Positions 1 to 7,138 of a stretch of 43,869 nt of DNA are shown in pieces. A program made the position numbers and the translations under genes. The notes beneath the pieces are model-generated. The model saw nothing but the letters and a program-made list of their open reading frames with translations. It had not been told where the DNA came from and ran no database searches. This stretch comes from Clostridia bacterium. Lineage in GTDB: Bacteria > Bacillota > Clostridia > Oscillospirales > Acutalibacteraceae. Within the stretch, counting starts at the first letter, position 1. The number at the start of each line of letters is the position of its first letter. The DNA is taken from contig JAFULG010000023.1 in assembly GCA_017473435.1 (NCBI GenBank), positions 1 through 43,869 of the forward strand, read 5' to 3'.

Positions 1-297
1 CCATTCAAGCTGGTCCTGCTCTTTAAGCTCTTCTGTAACGCCTTCAGCTTCTTTCATCTGTTCAATCAGAAGGTCATACATTTCATTTGCCTGACGGTCG
101 ATATCTGCAAGATAAGGCCAAAGTGTGCATTTAGTTACCATCAGCATAAACAGACCACTCTTGTTATGTTCAAGGTAGTCCTTGTGCATCATTCCCCACT
201 TGCCAATGGTGATATTGGCTTGTTCAGGTGGCAGAATAATGTTTGGAATTTTATAGTCGCCAACCTGTCGATAAGATATTTTTATTTTCTCGCTCAT
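1..297 (-). CDS. TnpV-family mobile-element protein (partial)
   Basis: This gene runs off the left edge, so only its N-terminal 99 residues are seen. It starts MSEKIKISYRQVGDYKIPN and continues through a GKWGMMHKDYLEHNKSGLF segment, an LADIDRQANEMYDLLIEQMKEA helix and an acidic tail. This matches the TnpV family, small proteins of Tn4451-like integrative mobilizable elements and related clostridial transposons. TnpV proteins are about 120 residues, so little is missing. Their function is not established. The start ATG lies one base past the stop of the DUF6809 gene, so the two are translationally coupled. Together they show that the left edge of the window lies inside a mobile element. The family call is from recognition of the sequence and is fairly sure. 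Confidence 0.85.
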   Translation of the reverse strand, partial: MSEKIKISYRQVGDYKIPNIILPPEQANITIGKWGMMHKDYLEHNKSGLFMLMVTKCTLWPYLADIDRQANEMYDLLIEQMKEAEGVTEELKEQDQLEW

Positions 298-298
298 T

Positions 299-583
299 TT
301 ACATACCTCCTTTTGAATTCACAACAAAAGTATCGTATGTAAATCTTGCACCAAATCTAAAGCCTGAAACAAAACCGTCAGCAATGCTGATGCTTGAAAA
401 TTCATTATATTTGCTCACATAATTTGCAAACTTCTCTTTTTCTTCGTCAGACAGTTTTGCTGCCAGTTCTTCCTCTTTCTTTACAAGCTCATTTAACTTC
501 CTTTTGAGTCTGGGTGTTATTTCTGTGGTGAGCTCTTGTGGCTCAAGATTTCCGTAGAATAATTCTTCAATTATATTTGACAT
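299..583 (-). CDS. DUF6809-like small protein of mobile element
   Basis: A 94-residue protein beginning MSNIIEELFYGNLEPQE. It has a charged central helix (KRKLNELVKKEEELAAKLSDEEKEKF) and a C-terminal GFVSGFRFGARF segment. This pattern is that of the small DUF6809 proteins found beside TnpV and recombinases in clostridial mobile elements. No biochemical function is known for the family. A strong site, GGAGG, precedes the ATG by 7 bases. It is the first gene inward from the apparent element boundary near 651-680 and is followed directly by the TnpV gene. No signal peptide or membrane segment is visible. The call is by resemblance only. Confidence 0.7.
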   Translation of the reverse strand: MSNIIEELFYGNLEPQELTTEITPRLKRKLNELVKKEEELAAKLSDEEKEKFANYVSKYNEFSSISIADGFVSGFRFGARFTYDTFVVNSKGGM

Positions 584-636
584 ATGTAATCCTCCATATA
601 GATTGATATTACCTACAATTCAATCATTTAGGCTGA

Positions 637-1389
637 TTACAAAAGCCGAAGGGAGACAACTTCCTTACGGAGTGTCTCCCTTGTGTTGCTTTCATTTTTT
701 GCAAGTACGTCTTCAAGGGTAAGAATGCCCTCACTTGAAGCTATCAGACCCAGAGAATCATCTCTTACGATAGCACCGTTTTTCTGAATACCAACAAATG
801 TATACTCAAGTTCACCGTCCATAGGCATAATTCTGTACTTATATCTTACTGCGCCCTCATAGTCCTCTTTATATCGGGAGTATCCGCCGTCGGTGTCATC
901 AATATAAACGCCGTCGGTAACAACATAAGCATAATAATCCATAAGTCCCGCTTCTTTGAGATTGTTTTTATCAAAGTCGTTATAATCCTGACTGACGGTA
1001 AGTCCGTTAAGCATACCCTCATATAGTCTGAATTCACCTACAGTACAATCTGCTGTAATTGTCTGAGTTGCACCATCAGACATCCATGTCCAGTCATACC
1101 CTACATCTGTTGACTTCATACCCGCCGCATTCCAACTCTGTCTTGTTGCCTTTATCGTAGGAAGCTTAAGTCCGTTAATCTTATCAACAAGAGGAAGCTC
1201 CGCTTCGATTTTACCGGGCACGATAACAATCTTACCCTCGTTTTCGGGGTGAATTTTTGCATCGGCAACATAAACTGCATTCTGAAGCTTTTCATTTGCT
1301 TCGGGTGCCTGATTCATTGCCTTGACACCTAAAAAAGCAGTAAACAAACCAATCACAATCAGTACTATACCAATAATTTTCTTTGACAT
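637..1389 (-). CDS. TMEM43-like membrane protein, C-terminus truncated
   Basis: A 250-residue protein with one N-terminal membrane segment (about residues 4-24, KKIIGIVLIVIGLFTAFLG) followed by an exported domain containing GKIEAELPLVD, an RQSWNAAG stretch and LTLEDVLAKNESNT. The overall plan resembles the TMEM43/LUMA family, whose members carry one N-terminal helix, a large non-cytoplasmic domain and three C-terminal helices. Here the C-terminal helices are absent. After the ESNT motif the last 14 residues (RETLRKEVVSLRLL) are encoded by the palindrome at 651-680 and beyond, next to the TnpV element. I infer that insertion removed roughly the last third. It is the final gene of the 6969-637 operon, 62 bp after the TPM gene, with a 12-bp-arm hairpin between them. 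It may still make a shortened protein or be a remnant. The family assignment is moderate. Confidence 0.6.
   Translation of the reverse strand: MSKKIIGIVLIVIGLFTAFLGVKAMNQAPEANEKLQNAVYVADAKIHPENEGKIVIVPGKIEAELPLVDKINGLKLPTIKATRQSWNAAGMKSTDVGYDWTWMSDGATQTITADCTVGEFRLYEGMLNGLTVSQDYNDFDKNNLKEAGLMDYYAYVVTDGVYIDDTDGGYSRYKEDYEGAVRYKYRIMPMDGELEYTFVGIQKNGAIVRDDSLGLIASSEGILTLEDVLAKNESNTRETLRKEVVSLRLL
651..680. repeat. Palindrome at mobile-element/chromosome junction
   Basis: GGGAGACA and TGTCTCCC form 8-bp perfect inverted arms around a 14-base centre. The right edge (680/681) coincides with the point where the TMEM43-like reading frame stops resembling its family. It may be a terminal inverted repeat of the element, or a separate small palindrome at its end. 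It would also fold as an RNA hairpin at the 3' end of the long minus-strand operon. Confidence 0.55.
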
Positions 1390-1410
1390 ATTATTTTCCT
1401 TTCTAAGCGA

Positions 1411-1443
1411 TTAAACGGTGTACAACAAATATACACCGTTTAA
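1411..1443 (-). terminator. Hairpin between TPM gene and TMEM43-like gene
   Basis: TTAAACGGTGTA and TACACCGTTTAA form perfect 12-bp arms around a 9-base loop. No T-tract follows on the minus strand, so it is a weak terminator at best. It may be an attenuator or an RNA-processing or stability element that sets expression of the last operon gene. Confidence 0.5.
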
Positions 1444-1451
1444 TTTATTCA

Positions 1452-2645
1452 TCAGAAGCTCTTATTTCCGCCGCCGTGTGTACGACCCGAAGAGCTTGTG
1501 TGTGTTGAGCTTGAATCATTCTTTGGCTTGGCAACACTCTTAACATCCTTGTAAAGGAAGCTGTCATATTCACCGGTGAGCATAACATTGTCCACATAAT
1601 CGGCTGCATCAACCTGCTGACGAACAGTCTTGAGCTTTGAAGCCTGCAGCTTTACGATGAGGAAAGCAAGTCCGAAGCCGATTGCGATTGCAAGAGGTAT
1701 AGAAAAAGGAGATGCACTTGTGTCAACGGCACTCTCGCACTCTGCTACAAAGCTGTCAAAGGCACCTGCAAAGTTTCCGTTTTTGATATCGGGAATCATC
1801 ATTTCAATAATGAGATCTATATTATAATCAGAAACAAGATCGATAGCCTTACCGTGAGTTGAAATCGCAATATTTCTGTTGCCGTCACCTTCACCGGTGT
1901 TAAAAACAACTATAAGCCCGTCATCGTTTTCACCGTAACCATAGCCGTTGTAATCGTAAAAATCATCTGCAAAAGTCTGGGGATCCTTACCCTCGTAGCT
2001 GTCAACAGTTATAGCACCGATTTCCAGATCATTTGCCTCACCGAGAGCCTCAAGCTTATTGAGCAAAGCTGTTTCTTCATCATCGGTAAGAACATCGGCA
2101 TAATCTTCAACAAGGCTCAATGTTCTATCGACAGGAACAAATTCAGTTGTAGCCTCTGTGCTTTCAATTTCAGCAGGCTCTGCGGGAGCTGTTGTTGCAG
2201 GAGCATCTTCAAGTATTGTTTCAACAGCTGCAAGAAAAGCGTAAGCTCCCTGATAATAGGTTTCAGTGTAAGCAAAGGCATACCAAAGAACATCTGATTG
2301 AACAGTTTCAGGGAAAAGTTCTTCAGCTTCGCCTGCACAGTAAATGGCATACTTGTTGTCGCCGTAGTTATATGTAAGTGCAAGACCGTTTTCCTTTTCT
2401 GCACGGGCATTGTAAAGGTCCTCACAGTAACCGAATGTGCCCTCTTCGCCTACTCCGTCAATAACAGCAAGCAGTACGCTGTAATTATATGTATCTTCAA
2501 TTTTCTGTGCGTAGCTTTCAAGGTCTGTTGCATCACCAATAACATTTGTGCTATCAAAAATGTGAGTGCCGGCCGCTGATACCGGAACAATCATCGCAAG
2601 GCAAAGAACAATAACTGTAATAACAGCAAAAACTTTATTTTTCAT
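1452..2645 (-). CDS. TPM-domain (YgcG/DUF2207-neighbourhood type) membrane protein
   Basis: The start at 2645 is chosen because AAGGAGGT lies 7-8 bases upstream. It gives 397 residues with a signal peptide (MKNKVFAVITVIVLCLAMIVPVSAAG). The clear TPM domain lies at about 175-310 (LVEDYADVLTDDEETALLNKL, then a GYGYGENDDGLIVVF core and an NIAISTHGKA strand). A single membrane helix (about 318-335, IPLAIAIGFGLAFLIVKL) and a cytoplasmic tail ending in Ser/Gly-rich SSGRTHGGGNKSF follow, which is typical of the family. Residues 30-150 look like a second, diverged TPM fold (DATDLESYAQKIEDTYNYSVLLAVID). TPM domains are extracytoplasmic alpha/beta domains of uncertain function, linked to membrane-protein turnover in chloroplasts. 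The gene sits 13 bp downstream of the zinc-ribbon gene in one operon. The TPM call is sure; the tandem arrangement is inference. Confidence 0.85.
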   Translation of the reverse strand: MKNKVFAVITVIVLCLAMIVPVSAAGTHIFDSTNVIGDATDLESYAQKIEDTYNYSVLLAVIDGVGEEGTFGYCEDLYNARAEKENGLALTYNYGDNKYAIYCAGEAEELFPETVQSDVLWYAFAYTETYYQGAYAFLAAVETILEDAPATTAPAEPAEIESTEATTEFVPVDRTLSLVEDYADVLTDDEETALLNKLEALGEANDLEIGAITVDSYEGKDPQTFADDFYDYNGYGYGENDDGLIVVFNTGEGDGNRNIAISTHGKAIDLVSDYNIDLIIEMMIPDIKNGNFAGAFDSFVAECESAVDTSASPFSIPLAIAIGFGLAFLIVKLQASKLKTVRQQVDAADYVDNVMLTGEYDSFLYKDVKSVAKPKNDSSSTHTSSSGRTHGGGNKSF

Positions 2646-2658
2646 CGTCCTTACCTCC

Positions 2659-3747
2659 TTACATATTTCCCAGTGCCCAGAGCACAAAATAAGCAACTGC
2701 ACTCATGGGAGCTGTAAGAATTGCAACCTTTTTCCAGAAAGCACCCTTATCAAGAGGAAGGTCACCGACAAATTTACCCGTATGTCCATTCATGGCAAAG
2801 GTGTACTTTTTGCCGTTCCAGGTAGTATTGAGAAGCCATACGGGATAAAGGGCATACTTGTATGAGCCGTTAGCAATGTCAACCTGTGAGCCTTTGGGTA
2901 TAACTGCAGTATACATACGGTCCGTTACTGTCTTTTCAAGAGCAGAAACAACGCTGTTTTTCACTCTTTCGTTTGCCCTCGGAATACTTGCCTCAAGACC
3001 GACATCGTACTTGTCGGCAAGGAAGCCTGCCATGTAAGCAGTGCTGAAGGGAACAGCCTCATTTGCATTGAAGGGCTCAATTGATTCCATAAGAGTATCA
3101 TCCATTTTGGTTGAGCCGTCAACGGGAATGTTGGCAAAATTCATATTACCGCTGCGGTAGCAGCTGAAATAGGATGTTTCCGTATGATTGTAATTGCTGT
3201 CCGACCAGGTGCGTACTCTTTCGGCGGTGAAATCTGCAGCTGCAACCGCAGTACCCGTAAAGAGCCAATGAGGCACATAAACTCCCTTGATTTCATCTAT
3301 ATGATTCTGATCCTTAAAAATCTTTGGCACTATCTTCTTTGAAGCAACATATTTGTTGAGTGCTTCCTTTGCCGCCTTTTTATCATATTTGAAGGGAATA
3401 ATAAGATCAGGCTTAAGTCCGCCTGAAAACTGACTCGTAAGAACAACGGGATTACCGCAGTAGGGGCAGGATGTAGCTCCTGTGGTTTCATCTGCAACAA
3501 TTTCACCTGCACAGGATTTACAGGTGTAAACGCCCATTCCGTTTATCTCATCAGGCTTCCACTCGGCACCCTGTGAGCTCCAATTAAAATTATCCTGACC
3601 AATGGATGCGGATTTTTCGGCTGCCTGCTCCATTGCAGCTATGTCAAATTCTGTATCGCAATAAGGGCATTTAAGTGTCTGTGTCCCTGCATTAAATTCC
3701 ACGGCTCCGCCACAGCAAGGACATTTCTGTTCCAATATAGCTGACAA
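2659..3747 (-). CDS. Zinc-ribbon (TFIIB-type) protein with C-terminal membrane helix
   Basis: A 362-residue protein with two N-terminal zinc ribbons: CPCC at 9-12 with CPYC at 27-30, and CKSC at 76-79 with CPYC at 94-97. A long middle region follows (LIIPFKYDKKAAKEALNKYVASKK, then VYVPHWLFTG) and a C-terminal helix (about 338-358, KVAILTAPMSAVAYFVLWAL). Such proteins are annotated as TFIIB-type zinc-finger proteins in clostridia, but the middle and the membrane anchor argue against a transcription role. The layout suggests a cytoplasmic face built around the ribbons and attached to the membrane. It lies 2 bp after the anchored unknown and 13 bp before the TPM gene. The function is unknown, and conservation of the neighbourhood suggests a shared membrane complex. 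Confidence 0.75.
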   Translation of the reverse strand: MSAILEQKCPCCGGAVEFNAGTQTLKCPYCDTEFDIAAMEQAAEKSASIGQDNFNWSSQGAEWKPDEINGMGVYTCKSCAGEIVADETTGATSCPYCGNPVVLTSQFSGGLKPDLIIPFKYDKKAAKEALNKYVASKKIVPKIFKDQNHIDEIKGVYVPHWLFTGTAVAAADFTAERVRTWSDSNYNHTETSYFSCYRSGNMNFANIPVDGSTKMDDTLMESIEPFNANEAVPFSTAYMAGFLADKYDVGLEASIPRANERVKNSVVSALEKTVTDRMYTAVIPKGSQVDIANGSYKYALYPVWLLNTTWNGKKYTFAMNGHTGKFVGDLPLDKGAFWKKVAILTAPMSAVAYFVLWALGNM

Positions 3748-3749
3748 GG

Positions 3750-4280
3750 TTAATTACCTCCTTTTGTGAACATATTTAAAATTGAATAAATTTCCGTAAA
3801 AAGCATATCTCCGTCCTCCGGCAGCTCGTCCGAGCTTGAAACCGAATAGAATTCACCTTCTCCGTAAGTAACTGAGATAACTGTCTGAGGAGCATCAAGA
3901 ACGATTAAATCACTTTTCTCAAGCTTGCCCCACGAGAGAAAGCTACGTCTATAAAAGGCCCTTCGAAGTTCATTAATAGCATCGGTGCCTACCTCGATTG
4001 TATAGCTCTTCTCCTCTGCTCCGATATAGGGGCAGTCATAATACGACAGATATGTTTTATTATCTTCACCTGTGTAAACCTCTATATAGGACGAGCCGCC
4101 ATCCATACCTCCGCCCGTACTGTATCTGCAGGAGGTGATGGTAAAGCAGGGAGGCTTCACCATACCCGTGCCGTCAAGCATATGCTTTCCCGCAAAATGC
4201 TTCCACATAAAAACACCTGCCGTTATGAGTATTGCAACCGCTGTAAAAACAGCGATTGCAATTATAATTTTTTTAGTCAT
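3750..4280 (-). CDS. Membrane-anchored protein of unknown function
   Basis: A 176-residue protein with one N-terminal helix (about residues 4-27, KIIIAIAVFTAVAILITAGVF) that reads as an uncleaved anchor, followed by a soluble domain. The domain has a SCRYSTGGGMDGGSSYIEVYTGED segment rich in Gly, a short basic stretch (NELRRAFYRR) and beta-strand-like runs (LIVLDAPQTVISVTYG). I do not recognise the family. It lies 4 bp after the DUF4428 gene and 2 bp before the zinc-ribbon membrane protein, so it is certainly cotranscribed and perhaps part of the same assembly. The position after the anchor suggests that the domain is outside the cytoplasm. Confidence 0.7.
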   Translation of the reverse strand: MTKKIIIAIAVFTAVAILITAGVFMWKHFAGKHMLDGTGMVKPPCFTITSCRYSTGGGMDGGSSYIEVYTGEDNKTYLSYYDCPYIGAEEKSYTIEVGTDAINELRRAFYRRSFLSWGKLEKSDLIVLDAPQTVISVTYGEGEFYSVSSSDELPEDGDMLFTEIYSILNMFTKGGN

Positions 4281-4284
4281 TCAC

Positions 4285-5220
4285 TCAGCCTCGGGGAGCA
4301 CCGCAGGCGGCACAGAATTTTCCGCCGTCATTCTGCGCACCGCAGGAGGGACACGACCATACGGGAGATGCCGCCTGAGCAGCATAAGCGTTGTTCTGAA
4401 CGGGAGCATAGCCCTGCTGAGGCATCTGCTGCGCATACATATTCTGCTGAGGCTGAGCATACTGAGGCTGACCGTAGGAATTCTGCTGAGCGTAGGGCTG
4501 ACCTGCAGACTGACCGTACATACCCTGCTGCACAGGCTGACCGTAGGGATTGGGCTGTGCATACATATTCTGCTGAGGTGCGTAACCGCCCATGTTGCTC
4601 ATAGGCATACCGCCCATAGCGCCGCCGTTAACACCGAGGGCGTTCATAATATCCATACCCATTTTATGATAACGGTTATATTCCATTGAGCCCATACCCT
4701 CAACACGGAAGTTGTTGAGCTTAACCTCAAAATCGTCAAAATAGGGATTATTTACAAGGAACTTAAGCTTAAAATTATAGTAATATTTATATCTGGGCGG
4801 ATTGTAGTTTACACGCTGACCCTGACCATTCTGTGTATACTCTTCATCTCTGTCCTCGTCAATGTCAAGTCCGCAGGAGGTAATGGATGCGATAGGCATT
4901 ACATCGGGGTTTTCCTCATCCCACTTACCGGGCGCGTAACGTGAAACAACAAAGCTTCTGTTTGTCATATCAATATAAATCTTCTTGTCCTCACCGAGTG
5001 TAACTGAAGGACGGAAGGCGCGAAGAACATTTTTATTCTCCTCACGGTACTGAAGATGAGCCTTCATCTGCTCAAGGGTTGAATGTCTTCTGTCATCGCA
5101 GAAGGGTGAAAGCTTTTTTGCACAGTCCTTACACATATTGCCGTCTTCAAGCTTTCTGTTGCCGAGCATACCTATTTTCTCTCCGCAGATATCGCAGAAT
5201 TTCTTATCAAAAAGTCCCAT
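4285..5220 (-). CDS. DUF4428 zinc-ribbon protein with Q/Y/P-rich linker
   Basis: A 311-residue protein. The N-terminal DUF4428 zinc ribbon is clear: FCDICGEKIGMLGNRKLEDG then CKDCAKKLSPF (about 8-45). A domain of about 150 residues follows (RSFVVSRYAPGKWDEENPDV, then the YYYNFKLKFLVNNPYFDDFEVKL strands). After it comes a low-complexity linker of repeated QQNMYAQPNPYGQP-like units (about 215-285) and a C-terminal ribbon WSCPSCGAQNDGGKFCAACGA. No signal peptide or membrane helix is visible, so it is cytoplasmic. The C-terminal ribbon closely resembles those of the SPFH protein encoded 30 bp upstream, hinting that they bind a common partner or each other. The Q/Y-rich linker is unusual in a housekeeping protein and may favour self-association (inference). 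Confidence 0.8.
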   Translation of the reverse strand: MGLFDKKFCDICGEKIGMLGNRKLEDGNMCKDCAKKLSPFCDDRRHSTLEQMKAHLQYREENKNVLRAFRPSVTLGEDKKIYIDMTNRSFVVSRYAPGKWDEENPDVMPIASITSCGLDIDEDRDEEYTQNGQGQRVNYNPPRYKYYYNFKLKFLVNNPYFDDFEVKLNNFRVEGMGSMEYNRYHKMGMDIMNALGVNGGAMGGMPMSNMGGYAPQQNMYAQPNPYGQPVQQGMYGQSAGQPYAQQNSYGQPQYAQPQQNMYAQQMPQQGYAPVQNNAYAAQAASPVWSCPSCGAQNDGGKFCAACGAPRG

Positions 5221-5250
5221 AATAATTTCTCCTTTATATTTTATCTGAAT

Positions 5251-6669
5251 TTATTTTGCATCACTTTCATCGAAGATGTCACCGCATTCGGGACAGAACT
5301 TCGGAGGATTTTTCGGGTCAGCAGGCTGCCAACCACATTTATCGCACTGATATAAGGGTGCTCCTTCAGGCTTCTTTCCGCCACATTCGGGACAGAACTT
5401 ACCCTTGTTTACCGCGCCACAACTACAAGTCCACCCTTCTGCTTCTGCAGGCTTAGGTGCACCGCACTCCATACAGAACTTACCGCTGACCGTTGCTCCG
5501 CAAGCACATTTCCATCCGCCTTCCTGAGGCTTTGGTTCAGGCTTTTTAGCTCCACACTGAGGGCAGAAGTTACCTGTTGCTGTTGCTCCGCAGGCACACT
5601 GCCAACCGTTCTGCTGAGGCGCCGCTGCATTTGCCGCAGCCTGAGCCTGCTGCTGTGCCACACCTGCGTTATACATTGCCATAGGATCAAAGCCTGAGTT
5701 TGTACCCATAACAGCATTCATACCCATAAAGCCCATCATTGCGCCGTTGGGGTTGGCTGCTGCAGCTTCCATTGCTGCGGCTCTTGCATCTGCTTCTCTG
5801 CCTGCCATCATAAAGGGATTTGAGCCCATTGTGACGGCATCCTCCATCTGCTGTAACTTCGCTCTGTCTGCATCAGTAAGGTTGATGGGATTAAGAGCGA
5901 TGGAAGAAACGGAAATACCTCTCTTTTCTGTCCATGCATATTTAAGAGCATTGTTTACGGCATTTTTCAGCTCCGGAGTATGTGCCGGAATCTGAGCCGG
6001 TCTGAGTTCAAGTGCCGAAAGCTCTGCAAAGGCAGGCTGAAGTGCATCGATAAACTCAACCTTAAGCTGACCGTCAAGCTCTGCTCTGGTATATTCATAG
6101 GTTGCATTGCCGCACAGCTCAGTGTAGAAAAGAAGCGGGTCAGTAATCTTATAGGAATAAATACCGTTGCATCTTATCTGTACACTGCGGTAAAGGTTAA
6201 GCCTCTTGTTTACAATCTCAAACTCAAAGGGATTAGGTGTGCCGAATTTATTGTCGAGAATTTCCTTTGTGTTGAAATAATAAACTCTCTGATCCTTGGG
6301 TGCTTCACCGCCGTAGGTGAAACGCTTACCGATATTTTTAAAGGTTGTCTTCACGCTTTCACCGAATGAGCCGGCAAAAATGCTGGGCTCTGTTGAAGCG
6401 TCATAGGTGAATTCACCGGGCTCGGCACAGATTTCGACAACCTTGCCCTGCTCAACGATAATCATACACTGACCGTCAGCAACAACAATTCCCGAGCCTG
6501 ATGTGATGATGTTTTCGTCACCCTTGTAGTTTGATGAACGTCCTGTTGTTTTCTTCTGTCCCTTTCTCATAAGGACATCATTCGGTAATGATTCGCAAAC
6601 GAAAAATTCCTTCCACTGGTCAGCCATTACGCCGCCTGCAGCTCCGAGTGCAGCTTTAATAAGTCCCAT
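5251..6669 (-). CDS. SPFH/band-7 protein with four C-terminal zinc ribbons
   Basis: A 472-residue protein. Residues 1-70 (MGLIKAALGAAGGVMADQWKEFF, then VLMRKGQKKTTGRSSN) lead into an SPFH domain at about 70-285 with VEQGKVVEICAEPGEFTYD and an IRCNGIYSYKITDPLLFY core. This is the bacterial virion-core-like SPFH group. A glycine/alanine/methionine-rich stretch follows, then three CxCGA...FCxxCG ribbons and a fourth, YQCDKCGWQ with FCPECGD (about 350-472). SPFH proteins assemble into membrane-associated rings or microdomains. Here there is no clear transmembrane helix, only a hydrophobic N-terminus. It is the second gene of the operon, 27 bp after the small membrane protein and 30 bp before the DUF4428 gene, and is probably the scaffold. 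The domain call is sure and the role is inferred. Confidence 0.88.
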   Translation of the reverse strand: MGLIKAALGAAGGVMADQWKEFFVCESLPNDVLMRKGQKKTTGRSSNYKGDENIITSGSGIVVADGQCMIIVEQGKVVEICAEPGEFTYDASTEPSIFAGSFGESVKTTFKNIGKRFTYGGEAPKDQRVYYFNTKEILDNKFGTPNPFEFEIVNKRLNLYRSVQIRCNGIYSYKITDPLLFYTELCGNATYEYTRAELDGQLKVEFIDALQPAFAELSALELRPAQIPAHTPELKNAVNNALKYAWTEKRGISVSSIALNPINLTDADRAKLQQMEDAVTMGSNPFMMAGREADARAAAMEAAAANPNGAMMGFMGMNAVMGTNSGFDPMAMYNAGVAQQQAQAAANAAAPQQNGWQCACGATATGNFCPQCGAKKPEPKPQEGGWKCACGATVSGKFCMECGAPKPAEAEGWTCSCGAVNKGKFCPECGGKKPEGAPLYQCDKCGWQPADPKNPPKFCPECGDIFDESDAK

Positions 6670-6696
6670 ATAATCTTTCTCCTTTCGGGATTTAAT

Positions 6697-6969
6697 TTAC
6701 TTTTTTATATCTGATTTTGAATAAGGATTTTTATTCTCCTTTGGTGGGTCCTTGTAGTTCCCCGCCCGCGCAAGAGAGCCGAAAACGACAACACGCAAAG
6801 AAATAAACACCACCCATAATATGATGCTTATCACAAACCACCAAAGGGAAATCCCCTTCCAGAAATGCAGTCCGAGAAATATCCACGCGGGAACTGTCCA
6901 TTCAAGATTGAATAGTATGGACAGCAGAAGTGACAAAGCAAAACCACTTTTTTTCTTTGTCTTTCTCAT
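6697..6969 (-). CDS. Small two-helix membrane protein, first gene of operon
   Basis: A 90-residue protein with a basic N-terminus (MRKTKKKS), a hydrophobic run at about 8-33 (GFALSLLLSILFNLEWTVPA, then WIFLGLHF), a second helix at about 43-68 (WWFVISIILWVVFISLRVVVF) and a charged lysine-rich tail ending SKSDIKK. I do not recognise a named family. It is the first gene after promoter A (7008-7051), so it should be the most strongly transcribed of the seven genes. It could serve as the membrane attachment for the SPFH protein encoded 27 bp downstream, which lacks a clear transmembrane helix of its own. That role is inference. Confidence 0.7.
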   Translation of the reverse strand: MRKTKKKSGFALSLLLSILFNLEWTVPAWIFLGLHFWKGISLWWFVISIILWVVFISLRVVVFGSLARAGNYKDPPKENKNPYSKSDIKK

Positions 6970-7007
6970 TTAACTCACCGCCTGTACACATAATATCCCT
7001 ACATATA

Positions 7008-7051
7008 ATTATAAATATCGGTTCTTTCAAACACACCCTACAAATGTAGGG
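7008..7051 (-). promoter_or_regulatory. Promoter A with 16-bp palindromic operator
   Basis: On the minus strand, CCCTACATTTGTAGGG (7036-7051) overlaps by one base a poor -35 (GTGTGT, 7031-7036). A 17-base spacer and a consensus -10 TATAAT (7008-7013) follow. The operator centre is near -42.5. It drives the seven-gene operon 6969-637. The same arrangement, in the same 28-bp register, occurs at 9732, 11425 and 12980. Confidence 0.85.
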
Positions 7052-7096
7052 GTGTGACATAAAAAATACAGGCTTCAGATAATGCAGTTTTCACAA

Positions 7097-7123
7097 AAGG
7101 GACACTCACGGTGAGTGCCCCTT
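7097..7123 (-). terminator. Terminator of the FN3-protein gene
   Basis: The stem is AAGGG/CACTCAC with GTGAGTG/CCCTT, with a CG loop. On the minus strand it is followed by TTTTGTG. It lies 15 bp after the stop codon at 7139 and separates this unit from promoter A. Confidence 0.75.
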
Positions 7124-7138
7124 AAATACATACACTGT

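Noticed and set aside
2659-2702. Upstream start at 2702 for the TPM gene
   Set aside because: It would overlap the previous gene's end. The ATG at 2645 has a perfect ribosome site and a signal peptide right after it.
4281-4689. Overlapping frames opposite the DUF4428 gene, rich in Arg/Leu/His
   Set aside because: They are shadows of the Q/Y/P-rich linker of the minus-strand gene. Repetitive codons create open frames in other phases.
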